A DNA stretch of 64,000 nucleotides from positions 13,319,001 through 13,383,000 of the forward strand of contig NC_090287.1 of NCBI RefSeq assembly GCF_037392515.1, in the 5' to 3' direction. Within the stretch, counting starts at the first letter, position 1, and every line of letters begins with the position of its first letter. Under the pieces are notes generated by a model. The model saw only the letters and a list, made by a program, of their open reading frames with translations, was not told where the DNA came from and searched no databases. This DNA is from Haliotis asinina (lineage: Eukaryota; Mollusca; Gastropoda; Lepetellida; Haliotidae). Position numbers and translations under genes: made by a program. Shown here piece by piece: positions 1 through 11,256 of the stretch.

Positions 1-204
1 GTTTCGTATAACCAAAACATGATTCTTACACATTCAACAATACATGGAAGTATTTTTAATGCCTAGATAGCCCAATTTATTGATTAAGTTACTACATTGT
101 GTATTCAGAGAAGTTCCTCTCACGGATTAATAGCTCACTGTTTTCATTGTTCAACTGTTACTGAAATTTTTTTTAAAAAAGTTGTCTCGCACTTTATCAA
201 GACA

Positions 205-530
205 TGTAGTGCCCAAATCTGAAATTCTATCTTGGATAAACGGAGAAACAACCGTATGGATTGGAATATCTCAAGAACCGTTGACTAGATTCTTTTCATA
301 TTTTGTATCTAGCTTTATCATAGTAAAGGAAAGGTCTCAATCAGGTTTGGTGACCTTGGCCCTCATCTCAAGGTCACAAGGGGGCATAAGCGTTTTACAT
401 TGTCAGAGATATCTCATGAACCGTTCACTGGATTTTCTTCATATTCAGCACCAAACTTTATCTAGGGAAGATGCAGGGCCCAGTCGATTCTGGTGACCTT
501 CAGTTAATGTTCAAGGTCACGACTACTGTG
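205..530. repeat. Diverged tandem repeat with TGACCTT boxes
   Basis: Two diverged tandem copies of a roughly 150-bp unit. Each runs from a 'tatctcatgaaccgtt'-like stretch through 'caccaaactttatct' to a block holding GTGACCTT and its inverse TCAAGGTCAC (near 350-375 and 495-525). The unit resembles dispersed repeats common in molluscs. No coding potential is convincing: a 104-residue frame across it starts at TTG and simply follows the repeat. Confidence 0.6.
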
Positions 531-1040
531 TTTTTTAGGAGTTTCATACACTGGTCAAGGTTTAAGTGATTCATCAAAATATTTTTGTGTTTGAACAACT
601 ACAGTGCAAGATATCAAGAGAGTCTGAGTGTAATGTTTTTGTTGACAGTTTACTTCATCTTAAACTATGACCTTCATTTTCATTTCTTTTTACGTTTGAC
701 TGATTTGATAAAATGCGGCGCGGGATTATGTCACCTTAGTGACAATGCTTGTTAAGAGGTTGTTTTGACTTTGAAGATTTAGTCATCTGTTTTGAACATA
801 ATCCATGACGAGATTTTAAACAAAACACCTTCACACAACAAAGCGCAACACTGTGCAGAGTTGTGACCAACACGATTGCCTCCCTTTGACCATACACCCT
901 CCGATCCGTGATTATTGTATCATTTTTGTCTATTTTCGTCAAGTCAATTTTAGTAGTATGAATAGTAATTTAGAACCCTACTTTTTGACCATTACCAGCA
1001 TAACTTCCGAGGTTGTCAGTGCACGGTCTTTAAAGCCGTG
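531..1040. other. Unassigned DNA ending in a hairpin
   Basis: No gene or known repeat seen. The last 19 bases (1022-1040) form a near-perfect palindrome, CACGG-T-CTTT/AAAG-CCGTG, directly abutting the left breakpoint of the 5.89-kb duplication. Confidence 0.5.
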
Positions 1041-1904
1041 TTCGTGTCCAATTAAAAACTATGAGATTAATTTATGGAACGATTAGGTGAGTTGTCTCCC
1101 TTTGATCATTAACAATATCGCCTCCTTTCCGGAATGAGACACCCTCGATCGTTACTCTCTCGATACTGCCTCAGTCGCCAAGCCCCTGAGGGAGAAGGGA
1201 ACCATGATGTTCAGGAATCAGTCTTCCTGATCCGGGAAAATACGGAATGGTGAACCGAGACTGGTACCAAATGGAACTGATTTACCCATTAATTGATAGG
1301 CCCGGCTGTGAAAAGGTACTCGTACCGGAAGGTTTTCTGTATTAAATTACACTTAGCTGGTTCAGTTGTGTGTGTCTTGGTACAGATGAAGTGTAAATAC
1401 TAAAATGTGATCTTGAGTGGAATTACCCGTGGACACAATCATGCCAAGGCACTGCATCAACTGATGTAGGGCCTAGTTTAAGGATACTCAAGTGAGTATA
1501 GGAAGAACCAATTCCTGGTCTACTTCATTTACAAATGGGCAGTTTTGATTCTCTTTGAGTCAAGACAAGACTGGAAAGAAGGGCAGTGTTTGATAATAGT
1601 TATGGGTTTTTGGGATGATTTCAGATGTTGCAAACAAATAGCCTTTATTCGAGTTTAGTTTCGCTTTTTGTAACAATGATATAGTTTTGTCACGATTTGT
1701 CACTTACCTTTAACTAAACCACTTTTGTTTGTGAAGTCCATGAGCACAGATTTGGTAGTAAGGTCTGTGAATTCCCCAACACTGTCCATTCCAAATCACA
1801 TGGACATAACATTCAACTTCCTTACATAAAGTAGGTCATACATGAATATGACAATGCTTGCATGGAACTCACTAAATGTCATGGCTTCCATCAATATTAG
1901 GTCA

Positions 1905-2071
1905 GGGGCGGTGGGGTAGCCTAGTGGTTAAAGCGTTCGCTCGTCACGCCGAAGACCCGGGTTCGATTCCCCACATGGGTGCAATGTGTGAGGCCCATTT
2001 ACTGGTGTCCCCCGCCGTGATATAGCTGGAATATTGCTAAAAGCGGCGTAAAACCAAACTCACTCACTCAC
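1905..2071 (+). mobile_element. tRNA-headed SINE (family 1), full length
   Basis: The head GGGGCGGTGGGGTAGCCTAG carries an A-box-like start (TAGCCTAGTGGTTAAAGC) and a B box (GGTTCGATTCC), as in Pol III tRNA promoters. The body includes 'gcaatgtgtgaggcccattt', and the 3' tail ends CGGCGTAAAACCAAACTCACTCACTCAC. A perfect 14-bp target-site duplication, TCAATATTAGGTCA, flanks it (1891-1904 and 2072-2085). It is probably mobilised in trans by a LINE. Confidence 0.93.
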
Positions 2072-2126
2072 TCAATATTAGGTCAATATAAATTTCAGTC
2101 TTGAGTATAATGAACCCATTGTTGTC

Positions 2127-2270
2127 GGGGCGGTGGAGTAGCCTAGTAGTTAAAGCCGAAGCCATATGTTCGAATCCCCACGTGGGTACAATGCGTGAAG
2201 CCCATTTCTGGCGTTCCCCACCGCAATATTGCAGTCATATTTCCAAAAAGCGGCGTAAAAATCTAACTAT
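2127..2270 (+). mobile_element. Degenerate family 1 SINE
   Basis: Recognisable head GGGGCGGTGGAGTAGCCTAG, a shortened A-to-B-box region, CGTGGGTACAATGCGTGAAG and the tail AAAAAGCGGCGTAAAAA. It is internally deleted and lacks a clear target-site duplication, so it is an older copy. Confidence 0.85.
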
Positions 2271-2398
2271 TCCTCTTCATCATCTGCTGTGATATGGTCG
2301 GAATATTGATGAAAGTGGAGTAAAATCATCCCCATTCAAATGCAACGGAACTTGAAGGAACTATTACATTGTGCCTTTATGGTACATCTAGCAAAGCT

Positions 2399-2575
2399 GT
2401 GGAGGTCTGCGGTCCTGCACGTAGAGGTCAGGGCGCATATCAGTTAAAGTTAAGCAACGTCGAGCTCGCAGAGATCTTCGATGGCTGACCGTTTTTGGCA
2501 GCTTGACTATTGAGTTTCTGGGACTGCAGTCCAACCCCACAACGAAACACATGCGATACATGTGGTCAACAGCGA
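2399..2575 (+). mobile_element. 5S rRNA-derived SINE
   Basis: GTTAAAGTTAAGCAACGTCG, followed about 20 bases later by GATGGCTGACCG, matches the internal control region of 5S rRNA (the A-box to C-box stretch). Instead of the 5S 3' end it continues TTTTTGGCAGCTTGA, GTTTCTGGGACTGCAGTCC and CACAACGAAACACATG. A second, independent copy with the same tail lies at 50845-51040, so this is a family rather than a 5S pseudogene. Confidence 0.75.
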
Positions 2576-2883
2576 AGTTTGACGAATTTGAAAAAGATCA
2601 CTGTACAACGTACTAAAGTACAGTTTGGCTCTGATAACGATAAACCACTCCGGTGCGTCCAAGTTCTTCAGCGTTGAAACAGTTCAGGGCAAAAAACGTA
2701 CTTAATTGCACCATACATGCCAAGATGTCAAATTTAATACTCAACGCCGATATATGTAAGTTAACAGTCCTCAGTCAGGGAAAACAACCAAACCGAATCG
2801 TAACGTCAATTTCGAAGGGATGGTTGGATTACGAGGGTGCAGACTAAAATGACGTAGCGACGTCAATTCAGAGTGAAGTGATT

Positions 2884-3041
2884 AAGTGAGTTAAGTTTTA
2901 CGCCGCTTTTAGCAATATTCTAGCAATATCACGGCAGGGGGCACAAGAAATGGGTTTGACATACTGTACCCATGTTGGGAATCGAACCCGATTCTTCGGA
3001 GTGACGACCGACCGCTTTAACCACTAGGCTGCCCCGCCGCC
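2884..3041 (-). mobile_element. Family 1 SINE, minus strand
   Basis: Reverse-complement copy. The tail TAAGTGAGTTAAGTTTTACG comes first and the head GGCGGGGCAGCCTAGTGG is at the right end. The B box reads GGTTCGATTCCC on the minus strand. Essentially full length. Confidence 0.9.
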
Positions 3042-4043
3042 TCTCAGTTCCGTGTGAAGTTTTGCAGAAAGTGTATTTTTGCTTGATTAAGTAAAGTCGC
3101 CGCCTTTGATCCTTTCGAGAAACATCTTAGAATTTTTATGAATTCTAAGGAGCTCCCCAAAAAGATCAAAGGCAATTGTATTTCAGCCAGACTACTGTAA
3201 AGATTTACTTCTTCGGTATACGGCAATTGCATTACTGTTAACAACACTCTGCGAAACATTACATTCGAATCTGGGACATGATCCCACGAACAAAGGTGTC
3301 GAGTCGACACCATGACGCAACTCCAACAACTTGGACCCATTACTGGAACTCCCCTGACTAAATCAGCTTAAACATAATGTATATAAGATATTCAGTCCTA
3401 TAAAAAGTTTCCCAAATCCAATTTTTTACGAAAAATGCAAATGAAAACAGATGACATCTTTGTATGATGCCTTTTAGCGGATTTAAAAGTTCTTATAGAT
3501 GACCCAGATTTTGTTTATGGATAAATCGTCTGTAATCTTTCCCAGGCCATTCCGGATCCTTTCATAAGGTGAACTGACAGTTGATGCTGTAGATGTATCC
3601 CCAAAATATCTTGGTCGACATGCACCTGATTCTTTGAAGGGCATTTAGAAGGGGAATGCACAAGGAAAGCAATGTCTGTTTATGTCAACTTTTTTATTGT
3701 GAATAACATGACGTTTCGGAGTGTATGCTTGCTCCTTCATCTTGCTTTTTGTTTAGACATGTACGCAGTTGCCAGTAAAATTGTGTGGTTTTAAATAGTT
3801 TGAGGTGATTGCTAGATCTAGTTAAGACAAGTGTGGGAAATTGTTATTCTAAAATTGTATTGAAAAGAACCCCAAAATACTTTTGATAAAACCCGTGAAA
3901 CGCCATAAACATACCTGTGATAACAGGTGCGTTTCTGATAACACAAGCATGATAACAACAATTGAGCAGGAACGAGGTTTCACAGTGTGAGATTAGAAAA
4001 TCGCTAATGTGAATATAGCCATAACACTTAAAATGTATCGTAG
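3042..4043. other. Unassigned DNA
   Basis: No gene recognised. A 98-codon minus frame at 3044-3340 has no family resemblance. Around 3690-3755 a segment with ATAACATGACGTTTCGGAG and TGCTCCTTCATC resembles motifs seen at the ends of Penelope-like retroelements, but nothing coding accompanies it. The same DNA recurs at 8932-9933. Confidence 0.4.
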
Positions 4044-4056
4044 CATACACGAAAGA

Positions 4057-4329
4057 GTGAGTGAGTGAGTGAGTTTAGTTTTATGTCGCACTTAGCAATA
4101 TTCCAGCTATATGGCGACGGTCTGTAAATAATCGAGTCTGGACCAGACAATCCAGTGATCAACAACATGAGCATCGATCTGCGCAATGGGGAACCGATGA
4201 CATCTGTCAACCAAGTCAGCTAGTCTGACCACCCGATCCCGTTAGTCGCCTCTTACGACAAGCTGAGTCGCCTTTTATGGCAAGCATGGGTTGCTGAAGG
4301 CCTATTCTACCCCGGGACCTTCACGGGTC
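4057..4329 (-). mobile_element. Family 2 SINE, minus strand, full length
   Basis: On the minus strand it starts CCCGTGAAGGTCCCGGGGTA, continues AACCCATGCTTGCCATAAAA, and ends in the shared tail GAATATTGCTAAGTGCGACA..ACTCACTCACTCAC. A 13-bp target-site duplication, CATACACGAAAGA, flanks it (4044-4056 and 4330-4342). The last 45 bases match the tail of family 1, although the heads are unrelated. Confidence 0.93.
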
Positions 4330-4633
4330 CATACACGAAAGAAAATAATATGGAACGCGTATAGAATTTGGCTGATTGCCCTGTATATCCGTTCCTCAAA
4401 AGCAGCGATCTTTCTGTTCCTCTGAAAACTCTTCACGATGTGAATACACACCATGCATTAAACAGGGTTATCTATAGATATCAGTTGATCAGGAGATTCG
4501 ATAGTCTCGCTTTCACGAGTTTTTCAACAGTTGTCCATTTCGCCCACGCCAGTGACAGCAGAGCTAGTATCTGCACACACAAGTCCCTGTGGAGTCACAC
4601 GTTAGGATCTGGCGTACACAGGCATCTTAGCAT

Positions 4634-4985
4634 TAAGCTCATGTTAAAGTATGGGAGTTCACTAAACTACTAAGATCGCTTTGTTCACAACGGCTCTGCT
4701 TGTTAGCAGCAGCTGGTAATTGACTTGGCCGATTTCCTCTATTTCTAGCCGAGAGGGCAACAACACCCTTCTACTTTGTAGTTCACACTGCGAGCTGTCA
4801 TTCTGTTCAAGCGCTTACGTAAGGATATTTTACACGCAGCCCTCTCTGAGAACACGACACTGCAGTGTTTGTCAGGTTCGTATATTCCCTAAGTCCCGAT
4901 GCTAAGGTGATCGTAATTCCCATACTTTAACATACACTTAAGACTGTCGTATCTCTACGATCGCTTGAGTAACGGAACTCGGCCA
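4634..4985. mobile_element. Foldback / MITE-like element
   Basis: Left arm CATGTTAAAGTATGGGAGTT (about 4638-4657) pairs with AATTCCCATACTTTAACATA (about 4915-4934). The right arm continues ACTGTCGTATCTCTACGATC..GAGTAACGGAACTCGG and is clearly related to the right half of the foldback at 38155-38315. This is a non-autonomous element with about 260 bases between the paired arms. No coding capacity. Confidence 0.55.
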
Positions 4986-5237
4986 GTTTGACTTACATAT
5001 GCTTCAATCTCTGTTTTACGTCTAGTAGCTTGTCTAGGTAGACATGGCTGTTATGAAGTGTCTTGTGCATTTAGCTTTTTAACTCCTTGCTAGAGTGATT
5101 GTCACATAATTTAGCAGGGGTATATATATGACCTAATGCAACTTGCTTCGGATGGACACTGTCACGAACCCGATCTCACTTTAAAAACTGTTATCAGCAA
5201 TAATATCCCAGATTTGCTACATCAGTACATGGCACAC

Positions 5238-5366
5238 TGTAAAAAAACAAAAACAAAAAAACCCAACAAAACAAAACCAAACCAAAAAAGGCAAAAATAA
5301 AAAAAACCAAACAAACAAAAAATCCAAACAAACAAAATAATAAAAACAAAACAAAAAAGCCCGAAA
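5238..5366. repeat. A-rich AAAACAAA low-complexity tract
   Basis: About 130 bases of AAAAC/AAACAAAC type repeats. On the minus strand it gives a spurious Phe-rich frame (FFYFCLFWFGF) that should not be read as a membrane protein. Confidence 0.85.
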
Positions 5367-5718
5367 CGCATACACGTTTTCAGCGGTTCATGCCGACATA
5401 TTTTGACTGCAGTCGTCATTAAGACAATTCCATGTTTGAGTCCCGTTAATCATTTTCATCTCGAACGCTGTCTTTTTTACACTAGCAAATATCCAGCGAC
5501 CTGTGCAATCCTTTGGGAGACGGTGTCGACAGTGATGGCTGGAAGGGGTGGTGTCACCAGGTACTGACCTGAACGCCCGCCTGTGACCACATATGTGCAA
5601 TGAGTACTAGTATACGGAATTAATGCTGACAATGACAACAGTACATATGTGCACATCTGTGTCGAATTTCATAATTTATTTTCAATCTTAACCGACTTTT
5701 TATAGTTATAAAGTGAGT

Positions 5719-5968
5719 TTAACTCTTTCCATACGACGAAAATGTTCACAGGTGTACATATATCCAAAGGACGTGATATTACGTCCAGTCATCTTCAACC
5801 ATTTCGTACGACCAGGTTTTTCCAGCTCTAGCCTCTGTCAGTCGTTGCAACCATGCATTTGTGGTTTCACGTCCAATGTATGTAAGTGTCATGTTGCTAA
5901 TATAGACTCGTATTGAGGGATGTGACCCTTGTGGCGCAATATCTCGTCTTTCAAATGGAAAGAGTTAA
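5719..5968. mobile_element. TTAA-flanked MITE (piggyBac-like)
   Basis: A 242-bp element between two TTAA sites (5719-5722 and 5965-5968). The terminal inverted repeats CTCTTTCCAT (left) and ATGGAAAGAG (right) are perfect for 10 bases. TTAA duplication is the signature of piggyBac transposases, so this is probably a non-autonomous derivative. No transposase in the window could mobilise it. Confidence 0.8.
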
Positions 5969-6051
5969 CGCATTCCAATGGGTTTCTTTTTTATTTGAAA
6001 AGTGTAACAGCGCTACACGATCACTAACCGACTGGTATTGATTCTCAATTC

Positions 6052-6277
6052 CCAGGGCTCGTGAAGCTCCGGGTTAGAATTTGTCTTCAGCAACCCATGC
6101 TTGTCGTAAGAGGCTGCTAGCGGGATTGTGTAGTCTGGCTGACTGACTTTGATGACACAGGTAACCATATCCCAGTTGTGTAGGGCGATGGTCATGATGT
6201 TGATAACTGGATTGTCTGGTCAATTATTTGTATTTTGCAGACCGCCGCAATATAACTGGAATATTGTTAAGCGCGAC
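6052..6277 (+). mobile_element. Family 2 SINE, plus strand, decayed
   Basis: GGCTCGTGAAGCTCCGGGTT, AGCAACCCATGCTTGTCGTA, ATAACTGGATTGTCTGGTC and the tail AATATAACTGGAATATTGTT mark a diverged family 2 copy without its terminal ACTC repeats. Confidence 0.85.
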
Positions 6278-6543
6278 TACCTATCTGCCACTGTGTGCGC
6301 AGAGGATTGAACTGAGAGTCTTTCTTAAAGAACGATTAAACTCAATTTTTTGGTACCCTTTTTACCACTGCAAAGATTTCTGGTTACTCATAAACGGTAC
6401 AGCATTCTTTTTTCTTTCTATTTTTTTTAAAAACAACAACTTATGGTTAATTAATACCAAGCGCTTAAAAGTTGCTAAAAGGTCGTCTGCTTCTCTCTCG
6501 CCCGCAAACGAAACTACAGGTTACTGAACTCTGTCGCCAGAGA

Positions 6544-6559
6544 ACCGGAAGTGACGTCA
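6544..6559 (+). promoter_or_regulatory. Composite ETS/CRE promoter-like motif
   Basis: ACCGGAAGTGACGTCA joins an ETS-type CCGGAAGT core to a full CRE (TGACGTCA). It lies about 85 bases upstream of the ATG of the THAP-like frame at 6643, a normal place for a TATA-less housekeeping-type promoter. Function is inferred from motif and position only. Confidence 0.45.
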
Positions 6560-6642
6560 TAGAAGGAACGATTTTCAATTTGTTGTATAGAAAATGTGTA
6601 GGAATCTCGTCATTTTGCTGATTTCTCGACGTCACCAAAGAC

Positions 6643-6738
6643 ATGCCGAATTGTTGTGTTGCCGTCAATTGCTCCTTGGGGTCGGATGATGGTGTCACTG
6701 TGCACAGATTTCCACCGGACCCCGTAGTTTGTGCTTAA
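6643..6738 (+). pseudogene. THAP zinc-finger N-terminal fragment
   Basis: An ATG opens a 31-residue frame, MPNCCVAVNCSLGSDDGVTV followed by HRFPPDPVV, then a TAA. The CC-V-A-V-N-C start followed by H-R-F-P-x-D-P is the typical beginning of a C2CH THAP DNA-binding domain, which occurs in cellular regulators and in P-element-like transposases. The rest of the domain (WxxA, second Cys and His, AVPTIF box) is missing in this frame, so it is either a relic or a first exon whose partner exons are elsewhere. The upstream ETS/CRE motif favours a real, perhaps transposon-linked, 5' end. The short length keeps confidence moderate. Confidence 0.5.
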
Positions 6739-7794
6739 ATTGGTTGTTTGTGTGTGCGAAGCGAGCGTTGTGGAAGCCTGTGGTATAATACTAAATTGGA
6801 TGGTTCGCCCCCTACCACGCTTCCAGGATAAAAAATGGAGTTCAAGTTTCATCGATTTTATAAAATAAAGACTGCTTACTACACATTGCTGACCAAAAGG
6901 ATTTTACATGTATAACGCTTTCTTCCTCGGTTCGTGTCCAATTAAAAACTATGAGATTAATTTATGGAACGATTAGGTGAGTTGTCTCCCTTTGATCATT
7001 AACAATATCGCCTCCTTTCCGGAATGAGACACCCTCGATCGTTACTCTCACGATACTGCCTCAGTCGCCAAGCCCCTGAGGGAGAAGGGAACCATGATGT
7101 TCAGGAATCAGTCTTCCTGATCCGGGAAAATACGGAATGGTGAACCGAGACTGGTACCAAATGGAACTGATTTACCCATTAATTGATAGGCCCGGCTGTG
7201 AAAAGGTACTCGTACCGGAAGGTTTTCTGTATTAAGTTACACTTAGCTGGTTCAGTTGTGTGTGTCTTGGTACAGATGAAGTGTAAATACTAAAATGTGA
7301 TCTTGAGTGGAATTACCCGTGGACACAATCATGCCAAGGCACTGCATCAACTGATGTAGGGCCTAGTTTAAGGATACTCAAGTGAGTATAGGAAGAACCA
7401 ATTCCTGGTCTACTTCATTTACAAATGGGCAGTTTTGATTCTCTTTGAGTCAAGACAAGACTGGAAAGAAGGGCAGTGTTTGATAATAGTTATGGGTTTT
7501 TGGGATGATTTCAGATGTTGCAAACAAATAGCCTTTATTCGAGTTTAGTTTCGCTTTTTGTAACAATGATATAGTTTTGTCACGATTTGTCACTTACCTT
7601 TAACTAAACCACTTTTGTTTGTGAAGTCCATGAGCACAGATTTGGTAGTAAGGTCTGTGAATTCCCCAACACTGTCCATTCCAAATCACATGGACATAAC
7701 ATTCAACTTCCTTACATAAAGTAGGTCATACATGAATATGACAATGCTTGCATGGAACTCACTAAATGTCATGGCTTCCATCAATATTAGGTCA

Positions 7795-7961
7795 GGGGCG
7801 GTGGGGTAGCCTAGTGGTTAAAGCGTTCGCTCGTCACGCCGAAGACCCGGGTTCGATTCCCCACATGGGTGCAATGTGTGAGGCCCATTTACTGGTGTCC
7901 CCCGCCGTGATATAGCTGGAATATTGCTAAAAGCGGCGTAAAACCAAACTCACTCACTCAC
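7795..7961 (+). mobile_element. tRNA-headed SINE (family 1), copy of 1905-2071
   Basis: Same insertion carried in the second copy of the 5.89-kb duplication. The 14-bp target-site duplication sits at 7781-7794 and 7962-7975. Confidence 0.93.
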
Positions 7962-8016
7962 TCAATATTAGGTCAATATAAATTTCAGTCTTGAGTATAA
8001 TGAACCCATTGTTGTC

Positions 8017-8160
8017 GGGGCGGTGGAGTAGCCTAGTAGTTAAAGTCGAAGCCATATGTTCGAATCCCCACGTGGGTACAATGCGTGAAGCCCATTTCTG
8101 GCGTTCCCCACCGCAATATTGCAGTCATATTTCCAAAAAGCGGCGTAAAAATCTAACTAT
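8017..8160 (+). mobile_element. Degenerate family 1 SINE, copy of 2127-2270
   Basis: Duplicate of the older SINE, with one substitution in the head (AAAGTCGAAG for AAAGCCGAAG). Confidence 0.85.
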
Positions 8161-8288
8161 TCCTCTTCATCATCTGCTGTGATATGGTCGGAATATTGAT
8201 GAAAGTGGAGTAAAATCATCCCCATTCAAATGCAACGGAACTTGAAGGAACTATTACATTGTGCCTTTATGGTACATCTAGCAAAGCT

Positions 8289-8465
8289 GTGGAGGTCTGC
8301 GGTCCTGCACGTAGAGGTCAGGGCGCATATCAGTTAAAGTTAAGCAACGTCGAGCTCGCAGAGATCTTCGATGGCTGACCGTTTTTGGCAGCTTGACTGT
8401 TGAGTTTCTGGGACTGCAGTCCAACCCCACAACGAAACACATGCGATACATGTGGTCAACAGCGA
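8289..8465 (+). mobile_element. 5S rRNA-derived SINE, copy of 2399-2575
   Basis: Duplicate of the 5S-headed element within the second 5.89-kb unit; it differs by GACTGTTGAG against GACTATTGAG. Confidence 0.75.
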
Positions 8466-8773
8466 AGTTTGACGAATTTGAAAAAGATCACTGTACAACG
8501 TACTAAAGTACAGTTTGGCTCTGATAACGATAAACCACTCCGGTGCGTCCAAGTTCTTCAGCGTTGAAACAGTTCAGGGCAAAAAACGTACTTAATTGCA
8601 CCATACATGCCAAGATGTCAAATTTAATACTCAACGCCGATATATGTAAGTTAACAGTCCTCAGTCAGGGAAAACAACCAAACCGAATCGTAACGTCAAT
8701 TTCGAAGGGATGGTTGGATTACGAGGGTGCAGACTAAAATGACGTAGCGACGTCAATTCAGAGTGAAGTGATT

Positions 8774-8931
8774 AAGTGAGTTAAGTTTTACGCCGCTTTT
8801 AGCAATATTCTAGCAATATCACGGCAGGGGGCACAAGAAATGGGTTTGACATACTGTACCCATGTTGGGAATCGAACCCGATTCTTCGGAGTGACGACCG
8901 ACCGCTTTAACCACTAGGCTGCCCCGCCGCC
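8774..8931 (-). mobile_element. Family 1 SINE, copy of 2884-3041
   Basis: Duplicate in the second 5.89-kb unit, identical by eye. Confidence 0.9.
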
Positions 8932-9946
8932 TCTCAGTTCCGTGTGAAGTTTTGCAGAAAGTGTATTTTTGCTTGATTAAGTAAAGTCGCCGCCTTTGAT
9001 CCTTTCGAGAAACATCTTAGAATTTTTATGAATTCTAAGGAGCTCCCCAAAAAGATCAAAGGCAATTGTATTTCAGCCATACTACTGTAAAGATTTACTT
9101 CTTCGGTATACGGCAATTGCATTACTGTTAACAACACTCTGCGAAACATTACATTCGAATCTGGGACATGATCCCACGTACAAAGGTGTCGAGTCGACAC
9201 CATGACGCAACTCCAACAACTTGGACCCATTACTGGAACTCCCCTGACTAAATCAGCTTAAACATAATGTATATAAGATATTTAGTCCTATAAAAAGTTT
9301 CCCAAATCCAATTTTTTACGAAAAATGCAAATGAAAACAGATGACATCTTTGTATGATGCCTTTTAGCGGATTTAAAAGTTCTTATAGATGACCCAGATT
9401 TTGTTTATGGATAAATCGTCTGTAATCTTTCCCAGGCCATTCCGGATCCTTTCATAAGGTGAACTGACAGTTGATGCTGTAGATGTATCCCCAAAATATC
9501 TTGGTCGACATGCACCTGATTCTTTGAAGGGCATTTAGAAGGGGAATGCACAAGGAAAGCAATGTCTGTTTATGTCAACTTTTTTATTGTGAATAACATG
9601 ACGTTTCGGAGTGTATGCTTGCTCCTTCATCTTGCTTTTTGTTTAGACATGTACGCAGTTGCCAGTAAAATTGTGTGGTTTTAAATAGTTTGAGGTGATT
9701 GCTAGATCTAGTTAAGACAAGTGTGGGAAATTGTTATTCTAAAATTGTATTGAAAAGAACCCCAAAATACTTTTGATAAAACCCGTGAAACGCCATAAAC
9801 ATACCTGTGATAACAGGTGCGTTTCTGATAACACAAGCATGATAACAACAGTTGAGCAGGAACGAGGTTTCACAGTGTGAGATTAGAAAATCGCTAATGT
9901 GAATATAGCCATAACACTTAAAATGTATCGTAGCATACACGAAAGA

Positions 9947-10219
9947 GTGAGTGAGTGAGTGAGTTTAGTTTTATGTCGCACTTAGCAATATTCCAGCTAT
10001 ATGGCGACGGTCTGTAAATAATCGAGTCTGGACCAGACAATCCAGTGATCAACAACATGAGCATCGATCTGCGCAATGGGGAACCGATGACATCTGTCAA
10101 CCAAGTCAGCTAGTCTGACCACCCGATCCCGTTAGTCGCCTCTTACGACAAGCTGAGTCGCCTTTTATGGCAAGCATGGGTTGCTGAAGGCCTATTCTAC
10201 CCCGGGACCTTCACGGGTC
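9947..10219 (-). mobile_element. Family 2 SINE, copy of 4057-4329
   Basis: Same insertion in the second 5.89-kb unit, with the target-site duplication at 9934-9946 and 10220-10232. Confidence 0.93.
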
Positions 10220-10523
10220 CATACACGAAAGAAAATAATATGGAACGCGTATAGAATTTGGCTGATTGCCCTGTATATCCGTTCCTCAAAAGCAGCGATC
10301 TTTCTGTTCCTCTGAAAACTCTTCACGATGTGAATACACATCATGCATTAAACAGGGTTATCTATAGATATCAGTTGATCAGGAGATTCGATAGTCTCGC
10401 TTTCACGAGTTTTTCAACAGTTGTCCATTTCGCCCACGCCAGTGACAGCAGAGCTAGTATCTGCACACACAAGTCCCTGTGGAGTCACACGTTAGGATCT
10501 GGCGTACACAGGCATCTTAGCAT

Positions 10524-10875
10524 TAAGCTCATGTTAAAGTATGGGAGTTCACTAAACTACTAAGATCGCTTTGTTCACAACGGCTCTGCTTGTTAGCAGC
10601 AGCTGGTAATTGACTTGGCCGATTTCCTCTATTTCTAGCCGAGAGGGCAACAACACCCTTCTACTTTGTAGTTCACACTGCGAACTGTCATTCTGTTCAA
10701 GCGCTTACGTAAGGATATTTTACACGCAGCCCTCTCTGAGAACACGACACTGCAGTGTTTGTCAGGTTCGTATATTCCCTAAGTCCCGATGCTAAGGTGA
10801 TCGTAATTCCCATACTTTAACATACACTTAAGACTGTCGTATCTCTACGATCGCTTGAGTAACGGAACTCGGCCA
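10524..10875. mobile_element. Foldback / MITE-like element, copy of 4634-4985
   Basis: Duplicate in the second 5.89-kb unit; one substitution noticed (GCGAACTGTC for GCGAGCTGTC). Confidence 0.55.
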
Positions 10876-11127
10876 GTTTGACTTACATATGCTTCAATCT
10901 CTGTTTTACGTCTAGTAGCTTGTCTAGGTAGACATGGCTGTTATGAAGTGTCTTGTGCATTTAGCTTTTTAACTCCTTGCTAGAGTGATTGTCACATAAT
11001 TTAGCAGGGGTATATATATGACCTAATGCAACTTGCTTCGGATGGACACTGTCACGAACCCGATCTCACTTTAAAAACTGTTATCAGCAATAATATCCCA
11101 GATTTGCTACATCAGTACATGGCACAC

Positions 11128-11256
11128 TGTAAAAAAACAAAAACAAAAAACCCCAACAAAACAAAACCAAACCAAAAAAGGCAAAAATAAAAAAAACCAA
11201 ACAAACAAAAAATCCAAACAAACAAAATAATAAAAACAAAACAAAAAAGCCCGAAA
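11128..11256. repeat. A-rich tract, copy of 5238-5366
   Basis: Duplicate in the second 5.89-kb unit. Confidence 0.85.

Larger units (their letters stand above)
1041..6930 (+). repeat. 5,890-bp tandem duplication, copy 1
   Basis: Everything here recurs at +5,890 with only scattered substitutions; I noticed about twenty, for example 1170, 2153 and 3200. The unit starts TTCGTGTCCAATTAAA and ends CTTTCTTCCTCGG. It contains SINEs, a 5S-derived SINE, a foldback element, a TTAA-flanked MITE and a THAP fragment. No intact gene lies inside. The divergence is so low that the duplication is either very recent or an assembly artefact from two haplotypes. Confidence 0.95.

Noticed and set aside
1905..2071. 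tRNA-like A and B boxes considered as real tRNA genes
   Set aside because: No cloverleaf or anticodon arm can be drawn, and the sequence continues into a SINE body with ACTC tail and target-site duplication. The same reasoning applies to all family 1 copies and to 37643-37795.
2399..2575. 5S rRNA gene
   Set aside because: Only the internal promoter part matches; the 5S 3' half is replaced by an unrelated tail shared with another locus.
3690..3755. GACGTTTCGGAG..CTCCTTCATC block as a Penelope-like element end
   Set aside because: Resemblance is only to a short motif; no reverse transcriptase or GIY-YIG frame lies nearby.
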